Source: a virus. From it: a DNA stretch of 43,620 nt. Made by a program: the position numbers and the translations under genes. Below the pieces are notes generated by a model. It was not told where the DNA came from. It saw nothing but the letters and a program-made list of their open reading frames with translations, and ran no database searches. Location: the IMG/VR virus record IMGVR_UViG_3300008267_000518, positions 1 to 43,620 of that record. One strand, 5' to 3'. Shown here one piece after another: positions 1 to 5,497 of the stretch. Numbering within the stretch: the stretch's first letter is position 1; every line of letters begins with the position of its first letter.

Positions 1-91
1 CAGTGTGGTCGGTGACACTCAATACTAATTCCATATCACCATTCTCTTTTTTAAATTGTTTTAAACTCTCAATTAATTCTGAAATTTTCAT
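1..91 (-). CDS. small phage protein, 3' end outside window
   Basis: Only the first 30 codons are in the window; the gene runs off the left edge. It starts MKISELIESLKQFKKENGD and reaches ELVLSVTDHT. The start resembles the gene at 2629-2823 (MTVQELINKLQKIKNKDLEVVV): a short helix followed by a beta strand, so the two are probably distant paralogues. A full promoter lies directly upstream (117-149), with an A/T-rich leader of about 25 bases. Function unknown. Confidence 0.75.
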   Translation of the reverse strand, partial: MKISELIESLKQFKKENGDMELVLSVTDHT

Positions 92-116
92 GTTGTTATT
101 ATTTTTTAATTATACC

Positions 117-149
117 TGAATATAACATAACTCTTCCACAAAGCCAAAC
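117..149 (-). promoter_or_regulatory. promoter P1, TTTGGC-N18-TATATT
   Basis: On the minus strand TTTGGC is followed after 18 bases by TATATTCA. This fits the Bacteroidota -33 (TTTG) and -7 (TAnnTTTG) pattern and is shared with 21 other sites here. It drives the partial gene at 1-91. Confidence 0.85.
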
Positions 150-169
150 AGAAGGTGCCCTAAGGCACC
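150..169 (-). terminator. hairpin abutting promoter P1
   Basis: A perfect 6-bp stem (GGTGCC/GGCACC) with a TTAG loop, read on the minus strand, is followed by TTCTGTTT, which runs into the TTTGGC of P1. It lies after the HNH gene and probably ends that transcript. The U-run is imperfect. Confidence 0.55.
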
Positions 170-197
170 AAGCTGTCTATAATTAAAACACACATGA

Positions 198-599
198 TTA
201 CTTTCTCCAATGATCAACCCAATTTTTTCTCCAACCTAATTGTTCTTGGGTCTTAATTCGATGACAATTGCAACACCTTACCTCACACTTCCTCATCTCT
301 ATCTTCAACCTCTCTAATGATGCTAACCCGTCAGCTAACCGTTTAACACCATCTACTTTATCATCTCTGATATGATCAAATTCTAAAACTCTATCATCAG
401 TTATCCCACAATCTACACACTTACCAAATATTTTTAGATAACGCCATAAAAAAGCATAATTACGTTTTTTAATTAACTTATTATTCTCTAATACCTGTTC
501 ACGGTTATTATCATTCCATAGTTTGGTCTTTTGTTTTATCTTATCTTTATTTTTAAGATAATATTCTTTATTCTTAATTTTTGATTCTTCAGAGGTCAT
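198..599 (-). CDS. HNH endonuclease
   Basis: A 133-residue free-standing HNH nuclease. After a lysine-rich N-terminus (1-50) come a CVDCG zinc knuckle (C61, C64), the catalytic core VLEFDHI (D75-H76), and a second knuckle in CEVRCCNCHR (C109/C112, H113). Such proteins cut DNA with a beta-beta-alpha-metal active site and are often mobile homing nucleases in phages. It follows the RadA-like gene with no promoter of its own, so it is probably co-transcribed from P2. Length and motifs look complete. A target site cannot be deduced. Confidence 0.88.
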   Translation of the reverse strand: MTSEESKIKNKEYYLKNKDKIKQKTKLWNDNNREQVLENNKLIKKRNYAFLWRYLKIFGKCVDCGITDDRVLEFDHIRDDKVDGVKRLADGLASLERLKIEMRKCEVRCCNCHRIKTQEQLGWRKNWVDHWRK

Positions 600-644
600 A
601 TTTTAATTTATAACAAATATTCCCCCTTCTCGCAAGGTGGATGA

Positions 645-1388
645 TTATTCATCATCCCCTGCTTCAGGTAAACTATATTCGATTTGATTTAAACCTATAC
701 GATATGTGAGGTGAAAGTCGATACTGTTATCACGATTTTTACTAGAATATATTTTTCTAGAATCTGAATCTTTAATTCTTTCAAGGTGAATCATACACTC
801 AGTCATATGTTTCAATCTATTACTACCTGCAAAATCACCTGCTTTAGTAACTTGTTGAATATTAATGAACGTAGTATATTTTTTCAACTTATTCTCCCCT
901 TTCTTGATTTGACTTTGCAAATTCAAAAACCATAACTCAGCAGCTGATTCTCCTTGTTCAAAAACATACTCCATAGTTTCCTTAACTGTTTCAGTATAAT
1001 TTTTCAAAAACAAAGTTGGTACAGTTGCAAAATGAGGCATTCGTTTGCAGTATTTGAAGTGACCAATCTCATCCATTTCTCCTGAAACAAACAATACTTT
1101 CTTACCTGATTTCCCTAAACGAGCTAACATATCCAGTACCACAGTTGATTTTCCTGTACCTGGTCCTCCGCAAATGATCATATTAACTGCAGGCATCAAA
1201 CCTTTATCCGCACTTAACAACTCATCCATCATTGTTCCTGTTCTCATAGGTCTGAAAACTGAATCATTAAATTTCAACTCTGAACCCTTATAGATTTGAA
1301 CTGATTTAGGATCAAATTCCACTACAGGTGTTGGTTGTGATTTCTTTGGGCGACCTTTTCCTCTTTTTACCATTGTTAAATTTTTCAT
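645..1388 (-). CDS. RadA/RecA-like P-loop ATPase
   Basis: 247 residues. Walker A is GGPGTGKST (74-82) in the setting MIICGGPGTGKST, followed by VLFVSGEMDEIGHFKYCKRMP, as in RadA/KaiC-type RecA-fold ATPases. The later segment QQVTKAGDFAGSNRLKHMTECMIHLE has the RecA-fold pattern of a Q/T polar patch with a substrate-handling loop. The N-terminus is basic (KRGKGRPKK). Probable role: DNA strand handling or branch processing in replication or recombination. The Walker B acidic residue is not obvious: the matching strand reads ELWFLNLQS. The first ATG is preferred because it follows the conserved leader of P2. Confidence 0.75.
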   Translation of the reverse strand: MKNLTMVKRGKGRPKKSQPTPVVEFDPKSVQIYKGSELKFNDSVFRPMRTGTMMDELLSADKGLMPAVNMIICGGPGTGKSTVVLDMLARLGKSGKKVLFVSGEMDEIGHFKYCKRMPHFATVPTLFLKNYTETVKETMEYVFEQGESAAELWFLNLQSQIKKGENKLKKYTTFINIQQVTKAGDFAGSNRLKHMTECMIHLERIKDSDSRKIYSSKNRDNSIDFHLTYRIGLNQIEYSLPEAGDDE

Positions 1389-1414
1389 GTGTGTTATTAT
1401 TTTTAATTATGAGC

Positions 1415-1447
1415 TAAATATAATGAATGAACCCTACAGGGCCAAAC
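1415..1447 (-). promoter_or_regulatory. promoter P2
   Basis: TTTGGC-N18-TATATTTA on the minus strand. The spacer starts CCTGTAGGG, which with the C before it forms a palindrome-like CCCTGTAGGG shared in form with P5 and P7. It drives the RadA-like gene and the HNH gene. Confidence 0.87.
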
Positions 1448-1463
1448 AAGAGGTTAAATTTCT

Positions 1464-1610
1464 TTATACTTTTTTTAACTCATAGTTCAACCAACTTAAT
1501 GGTACTCTAGTATCACAAAAACGAACATTCCCCATATCAGTATTTGGATCGAAGGTCTTCATTGTCTTTGAACCTTTTTCACTTAAACCTTTGTTAATAA
1601 TTTTTACCAT
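1464..1610 (-). CDS. small phage protein, unknown
   Basis: 48 residues from MVKIINKGLSEKGSK; mixed charge with a tryptophan near the end (PLSWLNYELKKV). I chose the ATG at 1610 because an in-frame start further upstream would lie inside the promoter P3 core. It has no recognisable domain. It is a single-gene unit, with its own promoter just upstream and the next promoter (P2) just downstream. Confidence 0.7.
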   Translation of the reverse strand: MVKIINKGLSEKGSKTMKTFDPNTDMGNVRFCDTRVPLSWLNYELKKV

Positions 1611-1634
1611 GTGTATGTGTTTTTTAATTATGAT

Positions 1635-1667
1635 TGAATATAACATCCCATTTCTGGGAGGCCAAAC
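1635..1667 (-). promoter_or_regulatory. promoter P3
   Basis: TTTGGC-N18-TATATTCA on the minus strand. The spacer holds a perfect small hairpin, CCCA-GAAA-TGGG. It drives the gene at 1464-1610. Confidence 0.86.
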
Positions 1668-1670
1668 ATA

Positions 1671-1853
1671 TCACCACCTTCCTTTCTTTACTTCATATTC
1701 AATCACTTCCTCATCTAACACTTTCTCAGTAACAGCTGATCCCAACTTATCATTCATCATCATCTCTAAAGCTACTTCTTCGTTCTCAGCTTCCGCCCAA
1801 TAAGTTCTTTTCATAGTTACAGTTACGTACTCAGATACTTTAAATTTTTTCAT
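1671..1853 (-). CDS. small phage protein, unknown
   Basis: 60 residues starting MKKFKVSEYVTVTMKRTYW. The pattern of beta strands followed by an acidic helix (AEAENEEVALEMMM) and a strand resembles small phage beta-alpha-beta proteins. The start at 1853 follows the conserved A-rich leader; the longer reading frame runs back into the promoter and was rejected. Function unknown. The stop codon lies only a few bases before P3. Confidence 0.75.
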   Translation of the reverse strand: MKKFKVSEYVTVTMKRTYWAEAENEEVALEMMMNDKLGSAVTEKVLDEEVIEYEVKKGRW

Positions 1854-1874
1854 ATGTGTGTTTTTAATTATAAC

Positions 1875-1907
1875 TGAATATAACATCACTCAAACCGAAG
1901 GCCAAAC
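1875..1907 (-). promoter_or_regulatory. promoter P4
   Basis: TTTGGC-N18-TATATTCA on the minus strand, spacer starting CTTCGG. It drives the gene at 1671-1853. Confidence 0.86.
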
Positions 1908-1914
1908 AAGAGGT

Positions 1915-1935
1915 AAAAGAGGCTTAAATAGCCTC
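1915..1935 (-). terminator. intrinsic terminator overlapping a stop codon
   Basis: Stem GAGGCT/AGCCTC with loop ATTTA, followed by TTTT, read on the minus strand. The TAA stop of the gene at 1924-2259 straddles the 5' arm and loop, so the last codons double as the terminator arm. The -33 box of P4 follows within about ten bases. Confidence 0.72.
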
Positions 1936-2259
1936 AATTAACTCTGTGTAACCATCTTTTAATATTCGCCACTTCATTTTAATATTATGAATATTAGTAT
2001 ATTCTACTATAGCAGTTATTTGTTTGGCCTTTTTAAAATTTTTAGGACCAAACGGTTTAATATACCCAGTTCCAAGCTCTATAATTTCATATTTAATAAA
2101 AATGCAGTTTGTGGGTTCGTCATTTCTATAACAATTTAAAATACTTACTTTATCTCCTTTTTTAAGATTATAAGATGAATAATCTTTTATAAAAGGTGAT
2201 TTTTGATTAAACCAAACTTTGTAGTCTGATTGAATTGGTGTTGTTTGTGGTGAAGTCAT
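1924..2259 (-). CDS. phage protein, unknown
   Basis: 111 residues, no recognisable family. The N-terminus is polar (MTSPQTTPIQSDYKVWFNQ). The middle NLKKGDKVSILNC looks like a small beta-barrel turn (SH3-like KGDKV), and the rest alternates strands. It is a single-gene unit with promoter P5 upstream and a terminator built into its 3' end. Confidence 0.75.
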   Translation of the reverse strand: MTSPQTTPIQSDYKVWFNQKSPFIKDYSSYNLKKGDKVSILNCYRNDEPTNCIFIKYEIIELGTGYIKPFGPKNFKKAKQITAIVEYTNIHNIKMKWRILKDGYTELIEAI

Positions 2260-2282
2260 AATATTGTGTTTTTAATTATAGC

Positions 2283-2315
2283 TGAATATAACATCAGGGC
2301 CCCACAGGGCCAAAC
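2283..2315 (-). promoter_or_regulatory. promoter P5
   Basis: TTTGGC-N18-TATATTCA on the minus strand. Inside the spacer lies a G/C-rich inverted repeat, CCCTGTGGGG, next to the -33 box. It drives the gene at 1924-2259. Confidence 0.87.
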
Positions 2316-2319
2316 ATTA

Positions 2320-2532
2320 CTACAACCTCTCTAAAAACTCCTCTCTTGAAATTGGAGTCTTAATAGCCCAATTTGCGGCGTCACAAAACTCACCACTATA
2401 AAATATAATATTCTTATATTTAGGCTTGTCAAATAATAAGCTACATACTTTATAGCCTTTCTCTTTAGCTATAGTAGCTAACTCTTTCATTTCAACTCTG
2501 TTTTTGCAAATAACTCCTTCAAATTCTTTCAT
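2320..2532 (-). CDS. small phage protein, unknown
   Basis: 70 residues. It alternates predicted strand and helix: MKEFEGVICKNRVEMKELATIAKEKGYKV, then strands, then a C-terminal helix (SREEFLERL). The repeated pattern of helix plus 'KEKGY' strand also occurs in the protein at 3175-3375, suggesting a common small alpha/beta fold. No enzymatic motif is visible. It has its own promoter (P6). Confidence 0.77.
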   Translation of the reverse strand: MKEFEGVICKNRVEMKELATIAKEKGYKVCSLLFDKPKYKNIIFYSGEFCDAANWAIKTPISREEFLERL

Positions 2533-2554
2533 ATTTGTGTTTTTTAATTATAGC

Positions 2555-2587
2555 TGAATATAACAAACGTGTTTGGCAAGGCCAAAC
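2555..2587 (-). promoter_or_regulatory. promoter P6
   Basis: TTTGGC-N18-TATATTCA on the minus strand. The -33 box is half of an inverted repeat (GTTTGGC-CTT-GCCAAAC). It drives the gene at 2320-2532. Confidence 0.86.
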
Positions 2588-2618
2588 AAGGGGTCCAGTT
2601 CTACATGCTGGACCCCTT
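2588..2618 (-). terminator. 11-bp hairpin abutting P6
   Basis: Stem AAGGGGTCCAG/CTGGACCCCTT with a 9-base loop, directly followed by GTTTGGC, the -33 box of P6. It lies 10 bases after the stop of the gene at 2629-2823. The stem is strong but the U-run is short. Confidence 0.68.
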
Positions 2619-2628
2619 ATTTATTATT

Positions 2629-2823
2629 TTAAAAAGTACCTGCATCAATTATAAATGCTTTTACTTCTTCATCTTCACAATCGTCCCAAAATTTGCCTGA
2701 TTTAGCTCCTTCAATAATGTTGTGGTACTCCCAATCCCCATCTGGACTAGAACCTTTAACTACAACTTCTAAATCTTTGTTTTTAATTTTTTGGAGCTTG
2801 TTAATTAATTCTTGTACTGTCAT
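2629..2823 (-). CDS. small phage protein (MTVQELI-type)
   Basis: 64 residues: an N-terminal helix (TVQELINKLQKI), then KNKDLEVVVKG, a polar loop, and a strand near the end (KAFIIDAGTF). This arrangement is common in small phage proteins, and its start resembles the partial gene at the left edge. Function unknown; there is no active-site signature. It is transcribed alone from P7 and followed by a strong hairpin. Confidence 0.8.
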   Translation of the reverse strand: MTVQELINKLQKIKNKDLEVVVKGSSPDGDWEYHNIIEGAKSGKFWDDCEDEEVKAFIIDAGTF

Positions 2824-2847
2824 GTGTTATTATTTTTTAATTATATA

Positions 2848-2880
2848 TGAATATAACAAATGGACCCCACAGGGCCAAAC
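2848..2880 (-). promoter_or_regulatory. promoter P7
   Basis: TTTGGC-N18-TATATTCA on the minus strand, spacer CCTGTGGGG like P5. It drives the gene at 2629-2823. Confidence 0.87.
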
Positions 2881-3099
2881 CTACTTCCACACTTGTCTTT
2901 TCTTCTCAATCAACATTCCTCTATTATTTATCTTAATCATATTTAACTCTAAAAGAGTATTAATATAATAAGTAAAAGCCTTTCCATTCAATCCATTACT
3001 AAATTTATCATAACCAAATCCAATACTCATATCACCTTTCTTAATCCCATCAATAATTTTATCAACCATTGATTTTGTCTTTTCATTTAATTTTATCAT
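2881..3099 (-). CDS. small protein, possible winged-helix
   Basis: 72 residues, basic. Helices MIKLNEKTKSMVDKIIDGIKK and AFTYYINTLLELNMI are followed by a possible wing (KINNRGMLIEKKRQVW). This order of helix, recognition-like helix and hairpin would fit a small winged-helix DNA-binding protein, but no signature settles it. It is transcribed from P8; its stop codon overlaps the end of P7. Confidence 0.72.
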   Translation of the reverse strand: MIKLNEKTKSMVDKIIDGIKKGDMSIGFGYDKFSNGLNGKAFTYYINTLLELNMIKINNRGMLIEKKRQVWK

Positions 3100-3123
3100 A
3101 TGTCTTAATTTTTTAATTATGAC

Positions 3124-3156
3124 TGAATATAATAAACAGACTATACAGAGCCAAAC
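3124..3156 (-). promoter_or_regulatory. promoter P8
   Basis: TTTGGC-N18-TATATTCA on the minus strand. It drives the gene at 2881-3099. Confidence 0.85.
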
Positions 3157-3174
3157 AAAACAGGAAAGGGGGTT

Positions 3175-3375
3175 TTAACCCACCTTCACTATAAAACTAT
3201 CCATATTTGCATTAACATATATATTCACAATATAACCTTCTTTTTTAGCTATTTTCATAGCCTTTTTATATAAATAATTTCCCCCAACATATACTCTCTT
3301 CCACTCTTTATTATAAGATTTAATTTGTACTAAATCAAACCCCTTTTCTTTTAAAATGTTTTTTAACTCTTTCAT
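3175..3375 (-). CDS. small phage protein, unknown
   Basis: 66 residues, lysine-rich: helix KELKNILKEKGF, strand, helix NYLYKKAMKIAKKEG, then strands ending FIVKVG. It shares the KEKGF/KKEGY helix-turn-strand style with the protein at 2320-2532. There are no catalytic motifs. It is a single-gene unit from P9. Confidence 0.76.
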   Translation of the reverse strand: MKELKNILKEKGFDLVQIKSYNKEWKRVYVGGNYLYKKAMKIAKKEGYIVNIYVNANMDSFIVKVG

Positions 3376-3397
3376 ATTTGTGTTTTTTAATTATGAC

Positions 3398-3430
3398 TGA
3401 ATATAACAAATATGTAACACAAGGCCAAAC
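3398..3430 (-). promoter_or_regulatory. promoter P9
   Basis: TTTGGC-N18-TATATTCA on the minus strand. It drives the gene at 3175-3375. Confidence 0.85.
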
Positions 3431-3472
3431 AAGAGGTCAAAGAAGTTTTATCTCAATATATGTATAATAGAA

Positions 3473-3537
3473 TTTCAATTTCGAAGACGACACACTCGGC
3501 AGATCCGGAAAGTCACTGAAGTTAGTATTAATTGAAA
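3473..3537 (-). other. inverted repeat enclosing a GC-richer core
   Basis: The 147-base gap between the genes at 3175-3375 and 3577-3828 has no open frame I would call. An 8-bp perfect inverted repeat (TTTCAATT / AATTGAAA) encloses about 49 bases that are clearly less AT-rich than the surroundings. It could be a structured 3' UTR or small RNA, but the inner part does not fold obviously by eye. Confidence 0.3.
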
Positions 3538-3576
3538 CTCAAACCCTTATGTTAAAAAAGATAGGCGCCTTTGGTT

Positions 3577-3828
3577 TTAAAGGTCGGCTTTGTATCCGTA
3601 TCCTCTCTCCTCAAGCGCTTTGTTAAGTAGTCTTTCAAAATGCCATCTTGGTTCTGTGTCGTAAACCTCTCGATGAACAGAAGCTACTTTTTTTATTTCT
3701 GTTTCTGAAATTTTCCAAAATTCTCTTTCAGGAATAAATTTGTCTCCATTAATAATAGCTTTAATGTTTTCCAAAGCTTCATTACAGGCTTGGTTACCTT
3801 CTGGTGTGTACATTTCAAATTCTATCAT
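3577..3828 (-). CDS. phage protein, unknown
   Basis: 83 residues: a likely helical acidic/aromatic protein (MIEFEMYTPEGNQACNEALEN, then ISETEIKKVASVHREVYDTEPRWHFERLL). No motif was recognised. The start at 3828 has the recurrent context AAGGTTATG and lies about 20 bases from the -7 box of P10. After the stop an imperfect hairpin (CCTTT/AAAGG) and a T6 run may end the transcript. Confidence 0.78.
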   Translation of the reverse strand: MIEFEMYTPEGNQACNEALENIKAIINGDKFIPEREFWKISETEIKKVASVHREVYDTEPRWHFERLLNKALEERGYGYKADL

Positions 3829-3849
3829 AACCTTAATTTTTTATTTAAT

Positions 3850-3882
3850 TAAATATAACAAGCTTATTTAAAAAAGCCAAAC
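3850..3882 (-). promoter_or_regulatory. promoter P10
   Basis: TTTGGC-N18-TATATTTA on the minus strand. It drives the gene at 3577-3828 and lies at the left edge of the TAGGGA repeat cluster. Confidence 0.83.
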
Positions 3883-3892
3883 TTATTTTAAT

Positions 3893-4130
3893 CTCCCTAC
3901 TTAATCTCCCTACTTGTTTTCTCTGCTTGTTTTCCCTAATGTAATATAGCTTGTTTTCCCTACAAAGCCAAACTATTTTGCATAGGAGTTGTATATACTT
4001 ATATCTCTTATATATAGAAAAGCTTGGAGGGGGTGCGTGGGTGGGTTAATCTCCCGAACACCATACACCACCCGTTCTCCCTACGTTTGTCACCTACCCG
4101 TTCCCCCTACACTTTACTTGCTCTCCCTAT
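3893..4130 (-). repeat. cluster of about nine degenerate TAGGGA repeats
   Basis: The stretch 3829-4138 has no gene. On the minus strand the unit TAGGGA(G/A)AAC(AAG or GGG) recurs near 3893, 3906, 3918 (degenerate), 3930, 3954, 4047 (partial), 4070, 4094 and 4118. Two neighbouring copies read GTAGGGAGATTAA, two read TAGGGAAAACAAG, and two carry AACGGG. The region is strikingly purine-rich on the transcribed-sense strand compared with its surroundings. It could be an iteron-type origin, a protein-binding array or a regulatory leader; the sequence alone does not decide. Confidence 0.6.
3941..3973 (-). promoter_or_regulatory. promoter P11 inside the repeat cluster
   Basis: TTTGGC-N18-TATATTAC on the minus strand. 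Its spacer contains one TAGGGAAAACAAG repeat unit, so a repeat-binding protein could control it. It has no gene of its own and would transcribe through P10 into 3577-3828. Confidence 0.7.
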
Positions 4131-4138
4131 GTCACATA

Positions 4139-4294
4139 TTATTTAGGTTTGTCACAATTATGTACATAAAACCTTCCACATTTATGTTCCCACAACCTAC
4201 AATTATTATTCCCCGTCACCCACACCTCCGGCCTGTTCTTCCTATCCCATTCCTCTATTATCCACCTATGAAATTCACCTTTATACTTATTCAT
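4139..4294 (-). CDS. W-rich array protein A
   Basis: A 51-residue gene starting MNKYKGEFHRWIIEEW. Its N-terminus matches, loosely, the F-x-x-W-(L/I)-x-x-(Q/E) pattern of the next five genes, so it is the last member of the array in transcription order. It begins 1 base after the TAG of the preceding gene (TAG-G-ATG). Cysteines (C32, C39, C47) and aromatic residues are frequent. Function unknown. Downstream lies only the TAGGGA repeat cluster. Confidence 0.66.
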   Translation of the reverse strand: MNKYKGEFHRWIIEEWDRKNRPEVWVTGNNNCRLWEHKCGRFYVHNCDKPK

Positions 4295-4295
4295 C

Positions 4296-4499
4296 CTACT
4301 TATTTTTTCTACCTGGTCCTCCTATACTCACTATACCCTCCCATTTCCACTTATGTTGTTTTATATGTTTAACATATTCTAATTCTGAATTTAATAACAT
4401 GTTTCTATTTACTTCCCATATTATCCATCCTTTTTCTCTTGGTTGTGGGTTATAAGCATATTCTTGTTCTTTAAGCCATTTTATAAAGTCTTTGTTCAT
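4296..4499 (-). CDS. W-rich array protein B
   Basis: 67 residues. The N-terminal motif MNKDFIKWLKEQEY is nearly the same as in proteins C and D. The rest is tryptophan- and lysine-rich (WIIWEV, HKWKWEG) and different from its neighbours. The first 29 bases overlap the end of gene C in another frame. The shared N-terminus with variable tails suggests a common docking helix joined to different effector parts; that is inference. Confidence 0.74.
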   Translation of the reverse strand: MNKDFIKWLKEQEYAYNPQPREKGWIIWEVNRNMLLNSELEYVKHIKQHKWKWEGIVSIGGPGRKNK

Positions 4500-4662
4500 A
4501 CATTTTCCTCCATAGTCCCCATGTGTACTCTCTTCTATATATTACTTCATGTCTATTATTTTGATCTGTATGATACATTACTTCGTCCCACATGTATGGA
4601 ATTCCTGTAATAGTTAATGTATATTCTTGTTGTTCAAGCCACTGTTTAAAGTTTTCATTCAT
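4471..4662 (-). CDS. W-rich array protein C
   Basis: 63 residues with N-terminal MNENFKQWLEQQEY, then a variable tail rich in Y, W and R. The start overlaps the stop of gene D as ATGA. Its last ten codons (MYEQRLYKMA) are an out-of-frame reading of the start of gene B, so the C-terminus was probably made when a neighbouring copy was placed against it. Function unknown. Confidence 0.74.
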   Translation of the reverse strand: MNENFKQWLEQQEYTLTITGIPYMWDEVMYHTDQNNRHEVIYRREYTWGLWRKMYEQRLYKMA

Positions 4663-4805
4663 TTCCTAATTGTATCTTTAACTTTTCTTATACCAGCTGG
4701 TGTTCCCCATGTCTGAGGCCATGTCTCAAGTAACATAAATGTATATTCACGCTTTAGAGGAAAATATTCCTGCTCCTCAAGCCATTGTCTAAAATGGTAA
4801 TCCAT
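4659..4805 (-). CDS. W-rich array protein D
   Basis: 48 residues if started at MDYHFRQWLEEQEYF, chosen because it lines up with the array motif of its neighbours; a longer frame reaches back inside gene E. The tail is variable (LLETWPQTWGTP). It overlaps the end of gene E by 17 bases, and the same DNA encodes the acidic tail of E in the other frame. Function unknown. Confidence 0.72.
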   Translation of the reverse strand: MDYHFRQWLEEQEYFPLKREYTFMLLETWPQTWGTPAGIRKVKDTIRK

Positions 4806-4995
4806 CATCATCGTCATCATCATTAGTTTGACTAAATATATATTTTCTATTTGGTTCCCAATAATCTCCTTCACTCCACATTCTCATAAACCAATTTTTA
4901 GGATCTTGAACATTATTCCTATTAAATAATACTTCTAAACGTCCTCGTTTTATCCACTCTGGTATCACCCAATTATTTATAAAATCTTTATTCAT
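4789..4995 (-). CDS. W-rich array protein E with SSB-like acidic tip
   Basis: 68 residues from MNKDFINNWVIPEW, a looser form of the array motif (an upstream ATG five codons earlier is possible). The C-terminus is TNDDDDDDGLPF. An acidic run ending in a hydrophobic-Pro-Phe tip is the hallmark of bacterial SSB C-terminal tails, which dock replication and repair proteins. There is no OB fold in front of it, so this would be a tail without the SSB core. The run of GATGAT codons could also be chance repeat expansion. Confidence 0.7.
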   Translation of the reverse strand: MNKDFINNWVIPEWIKRGRLEVLFNRNNVQDPKNWFMRMWSEGDYWEPNRKYIFSQTNDDDDDDGLPF

Positions 4996-4997
4996 TT

Positions 4998-5186
4998 TTA
5001 AACTCTCCATTCATTGCTTATTATTTCTTCCCAATTATAGTCTATAATTTGTGATTTTAATTCATGTATTATCATCCAGTGATTTACTTTCACATCATAA
5101 ATCATCCAGTAACTTGGACTACGGAAATAAGGTCTAAATTGAGCATATTTTTGTTTTGTTAACCAATATTCAAATTTAGGGTGCAA
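4998..5186 (-). CDS. W-rich array protein F (TTG start)
   Basis: 62 residues. The array motif reads HPKFEYWLTKQKYAQ and is preceded directly by TTG, with no ATG at that place, so a TTG start is likely. The tail is rich in Y/W/I. The start lies inside the last codons of the preceding gene (overlap 11 bases) and the stop overlaps an alternative start of gene E. Function unknown. Confidence 0.66.
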   Translation of the reverse strand: MHPKFEYWLTKQKYAQFRPYFRSPSYWMIYDVKVNHWMIIHELKSQIIDYNWEEIISNEWRV

Positions 5187-5487
5187 AATTAGGTATATGT
5201 TTTATTACAAATTCTTTATTTATTATTCTATAACCTACTAATATCTGTCTATCAGGAGCACTTTGTCCTTGTTTATGTTTAAAAACAGGCATACACCATA
5301 ACCAATTTTGATAAATAAAGTTATATAGTTCTTGTTCTGGTTTAGTACATTGTTCTATATTTAACAATAAACGTTTCAAGAATGGTTCTTGTATTTGTTT
5401 TTGTTTTTTATTGTGTTCTGATAGTATAAATCCTATTTGTTGGAACTTGATATGTTCTTCTTGGTCTATTTCTTCTTTTGATTTCAT
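5176..5487 (-). CDS. array protein G, LYxF-type
   Basis: 103 residues, the longest of the array. A charged N-terminal helix (KSKEEIDQEEHIKFQ) is followed by FLKRLLLNIEQ and EQELYNFIYQNWLW. The LYxF(I/V) core with an aromatic tail recurs in the next two upstream genes. No known domain was recognised. Confidence 0.74.
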   Translation of the reverse strand: MKSKEEIDQEEHIKFQQIGFILSEHNKKQKQIQEPFLKRLLLNIEQCTKPEQELYNFIYQNWLWCMPVFKHKQGQSAPDRQILVGYRIINKEFVIKHIPNFAP

Positions 5488-5497
5488 GTCTTGTTAT

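Noticed and set aside
1591-1803. Plus-strand frame over two small genes and promoter P3
   Set aside because: It lies over clear minus-strand genes and a promoter, with an odd composition rich in S/T/F.
4053-4100. CRISPR array in the TAGGGA repeats
   Set aside because: Units are short (about 13 bases), degenerate and unevenly spaced; there are no constant spacers and no cas genes.
3989-4372. Open plus-strand frame of 127 codons
   Set aside because: It is Pro/Thr/Tyr-rich because it reads the pyrimidine-rich complement of the TAGGGA region. It has no promoter, no start context, and opposes all other genes; the minus strand has the 51-residue gene instead.
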